Shown: one piece after another, positions 19,374 through 27,474 of the stretch | Position numbering within the stretch: position 1 is the stretch's first letter | Layout: the number at the start of each line of letters is the position of its first letter | Assembly (NCBI GenBank): GCA_016124535.1 | Contig: WGNK01000002.1 | Coordinates: 124,001-188,000, forward strand | Source: Azospirillum sp. | GTDB lineage: Bacteria; Pseudomonadota; Alphaproteobacteria; Azospirillales; Azospirillaceae | Direction of reading: 5' to 3' | DNA length: 64,000 nucleotides | Made by a program: the position numbers and the translations under genes | Notes under the pieces: generated by a model | Seen by the model: only the letters and a program-made list of their open reading frames with translations | Told to the model about the DNA's origin: nothing | Databases searched by the model: none

Positions 19374-19757
19374 CTATTGCGCCTTCACGGCCAGCAACGG
19401 GCCGAACACGAAACCCAGGCCGAAACTGCCATCGACCTGAAGCCATTGTGAGCCGGGCACCTGAGCGATCACCTTGATCTCCTGGTTCTTGAGCAGATAG
19501 CCGACCACACGGGCGTCGCGGTGCGGTTCGGCGCGGACCATGGTGCCGGTGGTCGCGATCAGGGTATCGCCGGCCGCCGCCGGCCTGATCGGCCGCAGCC
19601 GGTCCTGGACCTGGCTGTTGATCGCATTGCCGACTGCCTCGCTCTGGGCGCGCAGCACGGCATCCCCGGCTGCCTGGCTCCAGCCCGCGCCAAGCACCAT
19701 CGCCGAACCGATCACTGCGGCAACGAATCGACCGCGGGGTCGCGACTGCCTGTTCAT
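19374..19757 (-). CDS. Secreted SH3-like (SH3b) domain protein
   Basis: 127-aa protein. Signal peptide of about 30 residues (FVAAVIGSAMVLGAGWSQAA). Residues about 70-127 (TLIATTGTMVRAEPHRDARV, then GSQWLQVDGSFGLGFV) form a bacterial SH3 fold of the kind that binds peptidoglycan or protein ligands. ATG 19757 has GGAGA 6 nt upstream. Convergent with the nuclease gene. Function otherwise unknown. Confidence 0.75.
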   Translation of the reverse strand: MNRQSRPRGRFVAAVIGSAMVLGAGWSQAAGDAVLRAQSEAVGNAINSQVQDRLRPIRPAAAGDTLIATTGTMVRAEPHRDARVVGYLLKNQEIKVIAQVPGSQWLQVDGSFGLGFVFGPLLAVKAQ

Positions 19758-19796
19758 CGAAACTCTCCTGACCCGGACATCAGAGACACAATACAC

Positions 19797-19830
19797 AAAA
19801 AATGGGTGTCGCAGCGTAGCTACGACACCC
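19797..19830 (-). terminator. Terminator of the PTS operon
   Basis: On the minus strand an 8-bp stem GGGTGTCG/CGACACCC is followed by A and six T. It lies about 100 nt after the ptsI stop and before the SH3 gene, so it separates the two transcription units. Confidence 0.85.
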
Positions 19831-19931
19831 AAGGGTCTCTCACAGCGATCGAACGAGAGGAAGCATAGCCGGGCCTCCCCGGTCCCGCTGTGACGGTCAT
19901 CACAGGACGCCGAAAAAATCGCGCAGACCGA

Positions 19932-21698
19932 TCAACCACCCTCGTTGAACCCGTCGAGCAGGGCGGCGATCCGCGCGCTGTCGCTCTGATCCATGATGAC
20001 GTGGGCGCGCCGGGTCGCGGCATTGAGGTCGAGGCAGCGGATGCGCCGCTTCACCAAGGGCACCGCGCCCGGCACCATCGACAGCTCGCGCACCCCCAGG
20101 CCCAGCAGCAACGCGGTGTAGCGCGGGTCGCCGGCGATCTCGCCGCAGACGCTGACCGGCAAGCGCGCCCGCAGCGCGGCTTCGGTGGCGAACTGGATCA
20201 GGCGCAGCACCGCCGGGTGCAGCGGCTCGTAAAGGGAAGCAACCTGATCGTCGCCGCGGTCGATCGCCAAGGTGTACTGGGTCAGGTCGTTGGTGCCGAT
20301 CGCGAAGAAATCGGCAACCGCGGCCAGCGCGTCGGCGGCCAGGGCGGCTCCGGGCACCTCGATCATCACGCCCAGCGGCGGCAGCGGGTCGGCGATCTTG
20401 ACGCCGCGGCGCTTCAACCGCCGGGCGACCGTGACCAGCATCTCGCGCACCCGCACCACCTCGCTGACCGAGCAGATCAAGGGCAACAGGATGCGCAACG
20501 GCCCATGGGCGCCGGCACGCAGCATCGCGGCGAGCTGGGTCTCCAACAGGCGCGGTTCGCGCAAGCCGAGACGAATCGCGCGCAGGCCCAGCGCCGGATT
20601 GGCCGGCTCGCCGAAATACCCGTCAAGCGCCACCGCCAGCTTGTCGCCGCCGACGTCGAGGGTGCGTGCGGTCACCGGCCGCCCGTTCATGCCACTGACG
20701 ACCTCGCACAGTACCCGGTACTGTTCGTCCTCGTCGGGCAGGTCGCTGCGGTTCATGAACAGGAATTCGGTGCGCAGCAGACCGATGCCCGCGGCCCCGG
20801 CAGAAACGACCGCCTCGACCTCGCGCGGCAGCTCGACATTGGCATTGAGCACCACCGGCGTGCCGTCGAGCGTCACCGCCGGCAGCTTGCGCAAGCCCTT
20901 CAACTGCTCGCGTTCGCGTGCGCGCTCGTCCTGGCGCTGACGATAGAGCGCCAGGGTTTCCGCGGACGGGTTGACGATCACCCGGCCGCCGATGCCGTCG
21001 ATGATCACGGTGTCGCCGCTGCGCAATCCGGCCATCAAGCCGGCGACCCCGACCACCGCGGGCAAGCCCAGCGAGCGTGCCATGATCGCGGTGTGGCCCT
21101 CCGCGCCGCCCAGCACCGCGGCGAATCCGGCGACCACGCGGGGATCCAAAAGCGCGGTATCGGCCGGGGTCAGGTCCTCGGCGATGATCACCGAGCCCGG
21201 CGGCAGCACCGAAAACGCCTGGTAATCGTGCTGCAGCAGATTGCGGATCAGCCGGCTGCCAACCTCGCGGACATCGGCTATGCGAGCCGCCAGATAGGCA
21301 TCGTCGATGCTGGCGAAAGAATGGGCGATTTCCGCGATTTCGGCCTGAACCGCGGCCTCGGCATTGAGCCGATCTTCGATTCGGCGCTCAACCCCGCGGG
21401 TCAGCCGCGAATTGGTCACCATCGACAGATGGGCCTCGAGCAGGAAGCCGATCTCTTCGGCCGCCGCCTCGGGCAAGGTCTCCGATTTCGCTTTCAGCTT
21501 GCGCAGCTGGCGTCGGGCCTTGGTCAAAGCCTCGGCAAAGCGCTGCTTTTCCGTGTCGACCTGATCCTCGGGCAGGCAATATTCGGGCACCTGAACCACG
21601 CCGGTCTCGACGACATGGGCCGGACCAATCGCGATGCCGGCCGAAACTCCTAGACCGGGAAGACTCCGTTGGGTCGCCGCCAGCGGGTCAGTCTTCAT
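19932..21698 (-). CDS. ptsI: PTS enzyme I (phosphoenolpyruvate-protein phosphotransferase)
   Basis: 588 aa, cytoplasmic. Takes phosphate from PEP to His202 (GGAEGHTAIMARSLGLPA) and passes it to HPr. The N-terminal HPr-binding helical domain (about 30-150), phosphohistidine domain (150-240) and C-terminal PEP-binding barrel (LRTEFLFMNR, RTLDVGGDK, FFAIGTNDLTQY, VSVCGEIAGD) are complete. There is no GAF domain, so it is not the PtsP form. It overlaps the HPr gene by 11 nt. With no sugar EIIB/EIIC in the operon, this chain is regulatory rather than a sugar importer. Confidence 0.95.
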   Translation of the reverse strand: MKTDPLAATQRSLPGLGVSAGIAIGPAHVVETGVVQVPEYCLPEDQVDTEKQRFAEALTKARRQLRKLKAKSETLPEAAAEEIGFLLEAHLSMVTNSRLTRGVERRIEDRLNAEAAVQAEIAEIAHSFASIDDAYLAARIADVREVGSRLIRNLLQHDYQAFSVLPPGSVIIAEDLTPADTALLDPRVVAGFAAVLGGAEGHTAIMARSLGLPAVVGVAGLMAGLRSGDTVIIDGIGGRVIVNPSAETLALYRQRQDERAREREQLKGLRKLPAVTLDGTPVVLNANVELPREVEAVVSAGAAGIGLLRTEFLFMNRSDLPDEDEQYRVLCEVVSGMNGRPVTARTLDVGGDKLAVALDGYFGEPANPALGLRAIRLGLREPRLLETQLAAMLRAGAHGPLRILLPLICSVSEVVRVREMLVTVARRLKRRGVKIADPLPPLGVMIEVPGAALAADALAAVADFFAIGTNDLTQYTLAIDRGDDQVASLYEPLHPAVLRLIQFATEAALRARLPVSVCGEIAGDPRYTALLLGLGVRELSMVPGAVPLVKRRIRCLDLNAATRRAHVIMDQSDSARIAALLDGFNEGG

Positions 21699-22008
21699 CG
21701 AACTTGCGCCGGATCAATGCGACCAGGGCGCCCACCGCCGGCTCCGCTTCAACCCCGTAGGCACACACCTCGATCGTGGTACCGGGCGAGGCCGCCAGCA
21801 TCATCAGCCCCATAATCGACTGCGCACTGACCACGACGTCGTTGCGCTTGACCTCGATATCGCAGTCGAACTGGCCGGCAAGCTTGGCGAATTTGGCGGC
21901 GGCGCGGGCGTGCAGGCCACGCCGATTGCAGATCGTGGCGCATTCGCAGACCTCCCCGGCGGTTTCGACCGCCTCGGCACCGGGGCATTTGTGGTTGACC
22001 GAGTCCAT
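21688..22008 (-). CDS. Phosphocarrier protein HPr
   Basis: 106 aa, longer than the usual 85-90 because of an acidic, cysteine-bearing N-terminal extension (about 20 residues). Active His33 in RRGLHARAAAKFAKLAG; regulatory Ser64 in SAQSIMGLMML, spaced 31 residues from the histidine as in Bacillus HPr, so it is a proper HprK substrate. ATG 22008 has GGAGGG 8 nt upstream. It sits between EIIA (4 nt) and enzyme I (overlap). Confidence 0.93.
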   Translation of the reverse strand: MDSVNHKCPGAEAVETAGEVCECATICNRRGLHARAAAKFAKLAGQFDCDIEVKRNDVVVSAQSIMGLMMLAASPGTTIEVCAYGVEAEPAVGALVALIRRKFDED

Positions 22009-22012
22009 CGCC

Positions 22013-22414
22013 TCAGCCCTCCGCCAACAACGACGACGCAATGTTGATGTATTTCTGGCCGGCGTCGCGGGCGGCCGCCACCGCCATGCCCAGGGTCTCG
22101 CTGTTGCGCACGCTGGCCAATTTGATCAGCATCGGCAGATTGATGCCGGCGATCACCTCGACCCTGGCCTGATCCATCACCGAAATCGCCAGATTGCTGG
22201 GCGTGCCGCCGAACATATCGGTCAGCAGAACGACGCCCTCGCCCTGCTCGACCTCGGCCACCCGGTCGAGGATGTCCTGGCGGCGCTGCTCCATGTCATC
22301 GTCGGGGCCGATACACACCGCCCTGATCCCGTCCTGGGGGCCGACCACATGTTCCAAGGCCGCGATGAATTCTTCGGCAAGACGCCCGTGGGTCACCAGA
22401 ACCATTCCGATCAT
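22013..22414 (-). CDS. PTS EIIA component, mannose family (ManX/EIIA-man-like)
   Basis: 133-aa phosphoacceptor. VLVTHGRLAEEF carries the phosphorylated histidine (His10) near the N-terminus; VVLLTDMFGGTPSNLA is the second family motif. It is a stand-alone EIIA without membrane partners, as is usual in alphaproteobacterial HprK clusters, and so probably a regulatory output of the relay. ATG 22414 gives the natural start MIGMVLVTHG. Confidence 0.92.
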   Translation of the reverse strand: MIGMVLVTHGRLAEEFIAALEHVVGPQDGIRAVCIGPDDDMEQRRQDILDRVAEVEQGEGVVLLTDMFGGTPSNLAISVMDQARVEVIAGINLPMLIKLASVRNSETLGMAVAAARDAGQKYINIASSLLAEG

Positions 22415-22473
22415 CGGGTTTACCCTTGCTCCAGCCCCGCGCCGTCCCATTCGCGTGTCGTCCCGGCTTCGCC

Positions 22474-23382
22474 CTACCCCGGCCGCAGCCCGGAGCGTTC
22501 CAGGCCGGAGCGTTCCAGGTCACGATGGCTCGAGCCGACCTTGTAGCCTTCGTCGCGCAGCCAACCGGCGAGACGTTCGGCAACCACGACCGAACGGTGG
22601 CGGCCGCCGGTGCAGCCGATCGCGATCGTCAGGTAGCTCTTACCCTCCTGGTTGTAGCGAGGCAACAGCGACCTCAACAAACCGGTCAGATGCTCGAAGA
22701 AGGCGGCAAAGTCGCGGTCGGCGGTCACCACCTCGACAACCCCGGCATCCAGGCCGCTCAGCGGCCGCAGGGACGGCACGTAATAGGGATTGTCGAGAAA
22801 ACGCACGTCGAACACCAGATCCGCCTCGCGCGGCAGACCGAGCCGGAACGAGAACGAGGTGACGAAGACGTTCAGTCCGGAATCGCCGTCAAGCCGGCAA
22901 TGCCCCACCGCCAGGCGGCGCAGATCGCGGATCGAGAGGTCGGAGGTATCGATCGTGGTGTCGGCATGGTCCTTCAACAGCGCAAGCAGAATCCGCTCCC
23001 GCTGGATGCCGTCGGCCACCGGGCGGTCGGCCGCCAGCGGATGGCGCCGCCGGGTCTCGGTGAACCGGCGCTGCAGCACCTCGTCGGAGCAGTCCAGAAA
23101 TACCAGGCGGACGGTCAGATCCGCCCGCCGTTGCAACGCCGCCAGCTGTTCAAGGAAGATATAGGAATCGAAGTCGCGAGTCCGGCTGTCGATGCCGATC
23201 GCCAGCGGCCGGTGCATGGCATCGCTCTGCTCGACCAGCGCCATCACCAGCGACAAGCGCAGATTGTCGACCGCCTCGTAGCCGTGGTCCTCCAAAGCCT
23301 TCAGGGCCGTCGACAGGCCGGCGCCGGAAAGGCCGGTGACCAGCACCAGCGGTCGCGGCGGCGGGGGGGCGAATGCGGTCAT
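22474..23382 (-). CDS. rapZ: RapZ/YvcJ-family nucleotide-binding protein
   Basis: 302 aa, cytoplasmic. N-terminal P-loop-like domain, then FLDCSDEVLQRRFTETRRRH and the C-terminal GCTGGRHRSVVVAERLA motif of the family. RapZ proteins sense glucosamine-6-phosphate in enterobacteria; here the setting is the HprK/PTS cluster. The P-loop reads GLSGAGLST: the Walker A lysine is replaced by leucine, so ATP binding may be weakened. Start ATG 23382 lies 7 nt after the hprK stop. The C-terminus has a short RSGLERSGL duplication. Confidence 0.92.
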   Translation of the reverse strand: MTAFAPPPPRPLVLVTGLSGAGLSTALKALEDHGYEAVDNLRLSLVMALVEQSDAMHRPLAIGIDSRTRDFDSYIFLEQLAALQRRADLTVRLVFLDCSDEVLQRRFTETRRRHPLAADRPVADGIQRERILLALLKDHADTTIDTSDLSIRDLRRLAVGHCRLDGDSGLNVFVTSFSFRLGLPREADLVFDVRFLDNPYYVPSLRPLSGLDAGVVEVVTADRDFAAFFEHLTGLLRSLLPRYNQEGKSYLTIAIGCTGGRHRSVVVAERLAGWLRDEGYKVGSSHRDLERSGLERSGLRPG

Positions 23383-23389
23383 CGGGCGA

Positions 23390-23887
23390 TCATGGTGGCG
23401 AACAGGGGGCGGGGGATCGGGGGTCTGCGGGAACCTGAAACAGAGTCCCCGCGCGTGCCGCGGCGGCGGCATGGCGCAGCTTGGCCGCGGCGGAGGCTTC
23501 GAACGGGGCCAGCGCCAGATGCGGCACCGGGCGGCCGAGCACGGCTGTGAATCTGGCTTCGGGAACGCGCTCGACCGTGTCCGCCGCGACCAGGTCGACA
23601 ATCAGGCCGAGGGGTGCGGCCGGCGCCGACGCGACCTGCAGCAACCCCACCCCGCGCACTTCGAGTAAACCGGCCAGGGCAGTCGGCGCGCTGGCGATCA
23701 GCCTGTCCTGTTCCATCCGGATCACCACTTGGTCATCGGCGACCAGCACCGCGCCCGCGTCGATCAGGCGCAGCGCCAGATCCGACTTGCCCGAACCCGA
23801 GGCGCCGCGAAGCAGGATACCGAGCCCGGAAACCGCCACACAGGTACCGTACATCGTCACCATGGTGGCGCGAAGGTGAGCGTTCAC
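23390..23887 (-). CDS. hprK: HPr kinase/phosphorylase, short alphaproteobacterial form
   Basis: 165 aa containing only the catalytic domain. P-loop GASGSGKSDLAL (residues about 29-40) and DDQVV (second motif) are intact; the N-terminal domain of Firmicutes HprK is absent, as in other alphaproteobacteria. It should phosphorylate HPr at Ser64. GTG 23887 is chosen as the first start; an ATG at 23863 is an alternative. First gene of the PTS operon. The usual upstream partner (a two-component pair of ChvG/ChvI type) is missing here. Confidence 0.92.
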   Translation of the reverse strand: MNAHLRATMVTMYGTCVAVSGLGILLRGASGSGKSDLALRLIDAGAVLVADDQVVIRMEQDRLIASAPTALAGLLEVRGVGLLQVASAPAAPLGLIVDLVAADTVERVPEARFTAVLGRPVPHLALAPFEASAAAKLRHAAAAARAGTLFQVPADPRSPAPCSPP

Positions 23888-23941
23888 CCCTCGGCCGTCA
23901 AGGGGGGCGTTCGTCGCGCCCGCAGGCGGTCGTGACGATTT

Positions 23942-23981
23942 GATCGCCGGCGTGACGCAAATGCGCGTCCTGCCGGCGATC
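23942..23981 (-). terminator. Strong hairpin after the glycosyltransferase gene
   Basis: A 10-bp inverted repeat GATCGCCGGC/GCCGGCGATC encloses an inner 5-bp stem (GACGC/GCGTC). It begins 5 nt beyond the stop of the glycosyltransferase gene and has no T-run, so it may be a Rho-assisted or mRNA-stabilising structure. Confidence 0.55.
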
Positions 23982-23986
23982 GGCGG

Positions 23987-25207
23987 TTATGGAGTTTGGT
24001 AGTGCGGCGTGCGCCGGGGACGCAACGGCGCATCGGCGGCGCCGAACGCGATCATGCGCTGGGCGCGCTGATCCCAGGTGAACCGTTCCGCCGCCAGATG
24101 CTGGGCGGCGGCGGCGCGGATGCGCGCCCGCGGCAAGTCGGCCTGAAGCCGCAGCAGGGCCGCGACCAGGGAGTGCGGCTGGCTGCCATCGAAGAAATTG
24201 ACGTGCTCGCTGCCGACCACCTCGGTCACCGGCGCCTGGCTGTTGACCACCGCGGGCATGCCGCTGGACAGCACCTCGAACAGCCGCGGCGGCACCATCC
24301 AGCGCTCGGCGGCGCCGGTCTCGTGATGAGGCAGCAGCACGCTGGAATAGGAGCGCAGCAGCCGCGGCACATCGTCCGGGGCCACCGCCGGGGTCAAATG
24401 GACGTTGGGCAGATCGAAGCTGGCCCGCCGCGCCTCCGCCACCTCCTCGCCGCTGCCGCCAGCCACCACGAAACCATGGTCGGGCAGGCTTTCAGCGGCG
24501 TAGCGGATCGCCGACAACCCCGCACCGGGGCTGGGCAGGCCGTAGCACAGGTGAATGAACGAGCCATACATCTGCGGTACCGGCCGACAATTGGTCGGCA
24601 ACGGTTCGGCGGCGGCGAAACGGCAGAAATCGGCGCCGTCATGGCAGGTCGACACCCGCTTCGGCCGGAACCCGTAGGCCTCGATCAGATGCTCGCGCAG
24701 ACGATTGGATACGGTGGCGATGCGAACCCGCCGCCCGAGCAGCGGCAGCAGCCGGCGGGCAGTGTTTGACGGCTCGTGGCGCAGTTCCAGCAGCACCCGC
24801 GGCACAAAGGCCTGGGCCGCCAGAGCCACGCCGAGGTTGCGGGTGACCAGCAGCGGCACCGAATTGGCGGTCCGATACAGCCACGGCATCAAGCGCAGCA
24901 CGAAATCGACGGTGCGGCGCGACCCATCGCCCTCGCGACAGGCGATCGGGTGCAGCTTGACCGGAAGGTTCTGCAGGCTGGGGGCCATCCGCCCGTCGTC
25001 GGCCCAGGCGAAGGTGACCCGCCGCGCGACCCGTCCGAATGCCGACAGCATCTGACAAAGCTGGACAATTCCTGGGTTGTCGGCCGCGATCGAGCCGTCG
25101 TCGGCGATGACCAGGGAACCGGGAAAACCCATCCCATGGGGGCCGGGAAAACCAGTGTGCCGAGCCGCCGGCGCCTTGCCTGCCAATGTCGACACTGAAT
25201 ACTCCAT
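23987..25207 (-). CDS. Glycosyltransferase, GT4-like (family 1)
   Basis: 406-aa predicted GT-B-fold transferase. The N-terminal half (FAWADDGRMAPSLQNLP, LVTRNLGVALAAQ, LLELRHEP) is acceptor-binding. The C-terminal half (HDGADFCRF, YGLPSPGAGLSAIRYAAESL, FVVAGGSGEEVAEAR, then VPPRLFEVLSSGMPAVV with the nucleotide-sugar glutamate) is typical of GT4. It is the only polysaccharide gene in this stretch; pelFG lies 8 kb away. The N-terminus is uncertain: an internal ATG at residue 26 would also work. Confidence 0.8.
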   Translation of the reverse strand: MEYSVSTLAGKAPAARHTGFPGPHGMGFPGSLVIADDGSIAADNPGIVQLCQMLSAFGRVARRVTFAWADDGRMAPSLQNLPVKLHPIACREGDGSRRTVDFVLRLMPWLYRTANSVPLLVTRNLGVALAAQAFVPRVLLELRHEPSNTARRLLPLLGRRVRIATVSNRLREHLIEAYGFRPKRVSTCHDGADFCRFAAAEPLPTNCRPVPQMYGSFIHLCYGLPSPGAGLSAIRYAAESLPDHGFVVAGGSGEEVAEARRASFDLPNVHLTPAVAPDDVPRLLRSYSSVLLPHHETGAAERWMVPPRLFEVLSSGMPAVVNSQAPVTEVVGSEHVNFFDGSQPHSLVAALLRLQADLPRARIRAAAAQHLAAERFTWDQRAQRMIAFGAADAPLRPRRTPHYQTP

Positions 25208-25329
25208 CGTCCGGGTGTCAGACTTTAGAATCCACCTCTCGCATACTTATTGCAAGAACAAACCGGGGCTTTCGACCCTGGCAACCTAGACAGGGGGGGC
25301 ATCGCCGCGCTGCGCTGCGGCCGATCGTC

Positions 25330-26418
25330 TCACTTGAGCGGCACCGGAGCATCGGCGCGCAGATAGGGCTTCAGCAGCGCAAACGGCACCTCGACCTCCT
25401 GCGGTCCGGCGGCATAGGAGAACACCGAATAGGCATTGAAGGTGATGATCGCGCGCCCCGCGGCGATGCTCCAGTTGGTGAAATCGGCCACCGTCTCCGA
25501 CACCGCGGCGCTGGCATCGTCGGGCAGAAAGCCGATGTCGTGCTGCTCCGAGACCCGCTTCAGTTCGGACAGGCAGTGGCGCGCAATCACCCCCTGCCAA
25601 TCGTCGCCGGGTCCGACCAGATCCGCAAGCGTCAACTGGCGCCCGCCGGCGAGGTCGAAGGTGATCGACGAATACTGGGTGTTGGGGTGGGCGGCACCGG
25701 CGAAATAGGTACTGATCTCGAATCGCACCGAGATCAGACGCTGACTGGGGAAGAAAACATCGTAGCGCAGCCACAGCGACGACCCAGACTCGGGACCGGC
25801 CCCGTCCGAATCCGGCGGATCAGCGGCCATTTCGGCAAATTCCCGCTGGCTCTGCCCGATCAGCTCGGTCACCTGCTCCTTGATTCGCCGGTTGAATCCG
25901 TCGGCCCCGGCAATTCCGGCATCGGCGATCTGGGGATAGCGGGCGTCGATCTCGTAATGCTGCTGCGCCACGCTTTCGGTGACGGCAATCGCCGCGATCG
26001 CGGCACTCAGCGGCAAGCCGGCACGGATGCCCTCAAGCTCGCGGGCGCGGGCCGCATAGAGTTCGGCCAGGCATTCGGTGAAGGCCGGGCGGGTCTCAGC
26101 GGTGACTTCGACATCGCGGGCCAGGCCGCACGCAGCACCGCGTCCGGCGACCCAACCGCGCTGGCCTTCCTTCAGCCGTTGCTCGGCGGCGGGCCCGAGC
26201 GCCACCACCGCCTGCAGCAGGCCGCGGTAACTTGCGGCCATCTCGCGGTCGACCCGGCCAAGCGCCGGACTGGCGCAGATGACCTTCTCGTCGGGCGTTT
26301 TGGCCTTGGTGCAATCGGCCCCGCCAGCCGCCCAAACCGGCGCGGGCAGGAACAGACACAATACCGCCGCCGCCTGGACCGCCCACCGGGTGACCACCGA
26401 ACCGTCAATCGCCGCCAT
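25330..26418 (-). CDS. Secreted protein: LprI-like domain plus DUF3298
   Basis: 362 aa. Signal peptide (VQAAAVLCLFLPAPVWAAGG), then a cysteine-bearing helical domain DCTKAKTPDEKVICASPALG with LDREMAASY-type continuation, as in LprI/lysozyme-inhibitor-like N-terminal domains. Residues about 170-362 resemble DUF3298/RsiV-like domains (YDVFFPSQRLISVRFEISTY, GGRQLTLADLVGPG). Both domain types have links to lysozyme binding or inhibition; that this fusion is an envelope-defence protein is inference. Lies 108 nt downstream of draG, probably its own unit. Confidence 0.7.
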   Translation of the reverse strand: MAAIDGSVVTRWAVQAAAVLCLFLPAPVWAAGGADCTKAKTPDEKVICASPALGRVDREMAASYRGLLQAVVALGPAAEQRLKEGQRGWVAGRGAACGLARDVEVTAETRPAFTECLAELYAARARELEGIRAGLPLSAAIAAIAVTESVAQQHYEIDARYPQIADAGIAGADGFNRRIKEQVTELIGQSQREFAEMAADPPDSDGAGPESGSSLWLRYDVFFPSQRLISVRFEISTYFAGAAHPNTQYSSITFDLAGGRQLTLADLVGPGDDWQGVIARHCLSELKRVSEQHDIGFLPDDASAAVSETVADFTNWSIAAGRAIITFNAYSVFSYAAGPQEVEVPFALLKPYLRADAPVPLK

Positions 26419-26526
26419 GGCCCTGCACCTCAGTCTCGCTCGGAGCACCCGAGGCGCCAGAGTAATCGGCCGCCCGCCGCTTGTCATCCCAAGCTTCCCG
26501 GCGAACCGCCCAACCGGGGGCTGGCG

Positions 26527-27426
26527 TCACACGGCGCTTGGCAACGGCATCCCGGACAGGCCGAGCAGGCCGGCGGTCTGGGCCTCGATCTCGGACTTGA
26601 CCGCGGGATCCAGCCGCCGCAACCAGCGCGGCGGCAGCTGCGAGGCGCCATAGGTCGCGCCCGCCAGCATGCCGGCGATGGCACCGGTGGTGTCGGCGTC
26701 ACCGCCCTGGTTGACCGTCTCGACGATGCAATTTTCGATGCCGTCGGTTTCGAAATAGAAATGGAGCACGGTCTGAACAGTATCGACGATATAGGCGGTG
26801 GATCGGCCGCGATAGGGCGAGAATCTGAAGACACGGTGGTCGGCGGCAAGCCGGTTGGCGATGTCCCGGACATCCCGGATCATTCCGCCATGGATCAGCG
26901 CCCGCACCATATGGCCCAAGGCCAGGGTGGCGGCATCGGACAGCGGGTTGTTGTGGGTGATGTGGGCCTGTTCCAGGGTCTGGCGCTCGAACGCCGCGTC
27001 GTCACCCAGCGTCGCCAGCACCACCGGCAGGTTGCGCATCGCCGCACCGTTGCCGGCGTCGGATTCGGCGACCGGCCCGGCAAAGCTGCCGGAATTGATA
27101 TAGCGACCGATCCCGCGCCGGGTGGTATTGCCGATATCGACCGGGTGGCCCCGCCACCACTGGACAAATTCGTCGGCGACCATGGTCAGATCCCAACCTT
27201 GCGCCGCCAGAATCGCGCGGCCGAGATGGAGGCTCATCTCGGTGTCGTCGGTGACCTGACCGGGCCGCAGGCGCAACCAGCCACCGCCGATGATCTCGCG
27301 ATGGACGCCATAGCCATGGGCGATCTCGCGCCGGGTCAGGAACTCAACGGTAGCGCCCAGTGCATCGCCGCAGGCCAAGCCCAGATACGCCCCAAGCGCC
27401 CGATCTCGCACTCGTTCCGGAGTCAT
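26527..27426 (-). CDS. draG: ADP-ribosyl-[dinitrogen reductase] hydrolase DraG
   Basis: 299 aa. Removes ADP-ribose from arginine of the nitrogenase Fe protein, reactivating nitrogenase after ammonium or dark switch-off. Metal-binding motifs QVTDDTEMSLHLG (about 57-69) and NQGGDADTTGAIAGMLAG (near 240) are both intact, giving the dinuclear Mn/Mg centre. Its partner draT is not in the window. It follows the SIR2-like gene by 48 nt on the nif strand, so it is likely co-expressed with nifB-nifT, an arrangement unlike the draTG pair beside nifHDK in Rhodospirillum and Azospirillum. Confidence 0.93.
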   Translation of the reverse strand: MTPERVRDRALGAYLGLACGDALGATVEFLTRREIAHGYGVHREIIGGGWLRLRPGQVTDDTEMSLHLGRAILAAQGWDLTMVADEFVQWWRGHPVDIGNTTRRGIGRYINSGSFAGPVAESDAGNGAAMRNLPVVLATLGDDAAFERQTLEQAHITHNNPLSDAATLALGHMVRALIHGGMIRDVRDIANRLAADHRVFRFSPYRGRSTAYIVDTVQTVLHFYFETDGIENCIVETVNQGGDADTTGAIAGMLAGATYGASQLPPRWLRRLDPAVKSEIEAQTAGLLGLSGMPLPSAV

Positions 27427-27474
27427 TTTTTGTTTTTCGTCTATGCAACGGTGGATGGGCAGCGGTGGGGGGCG

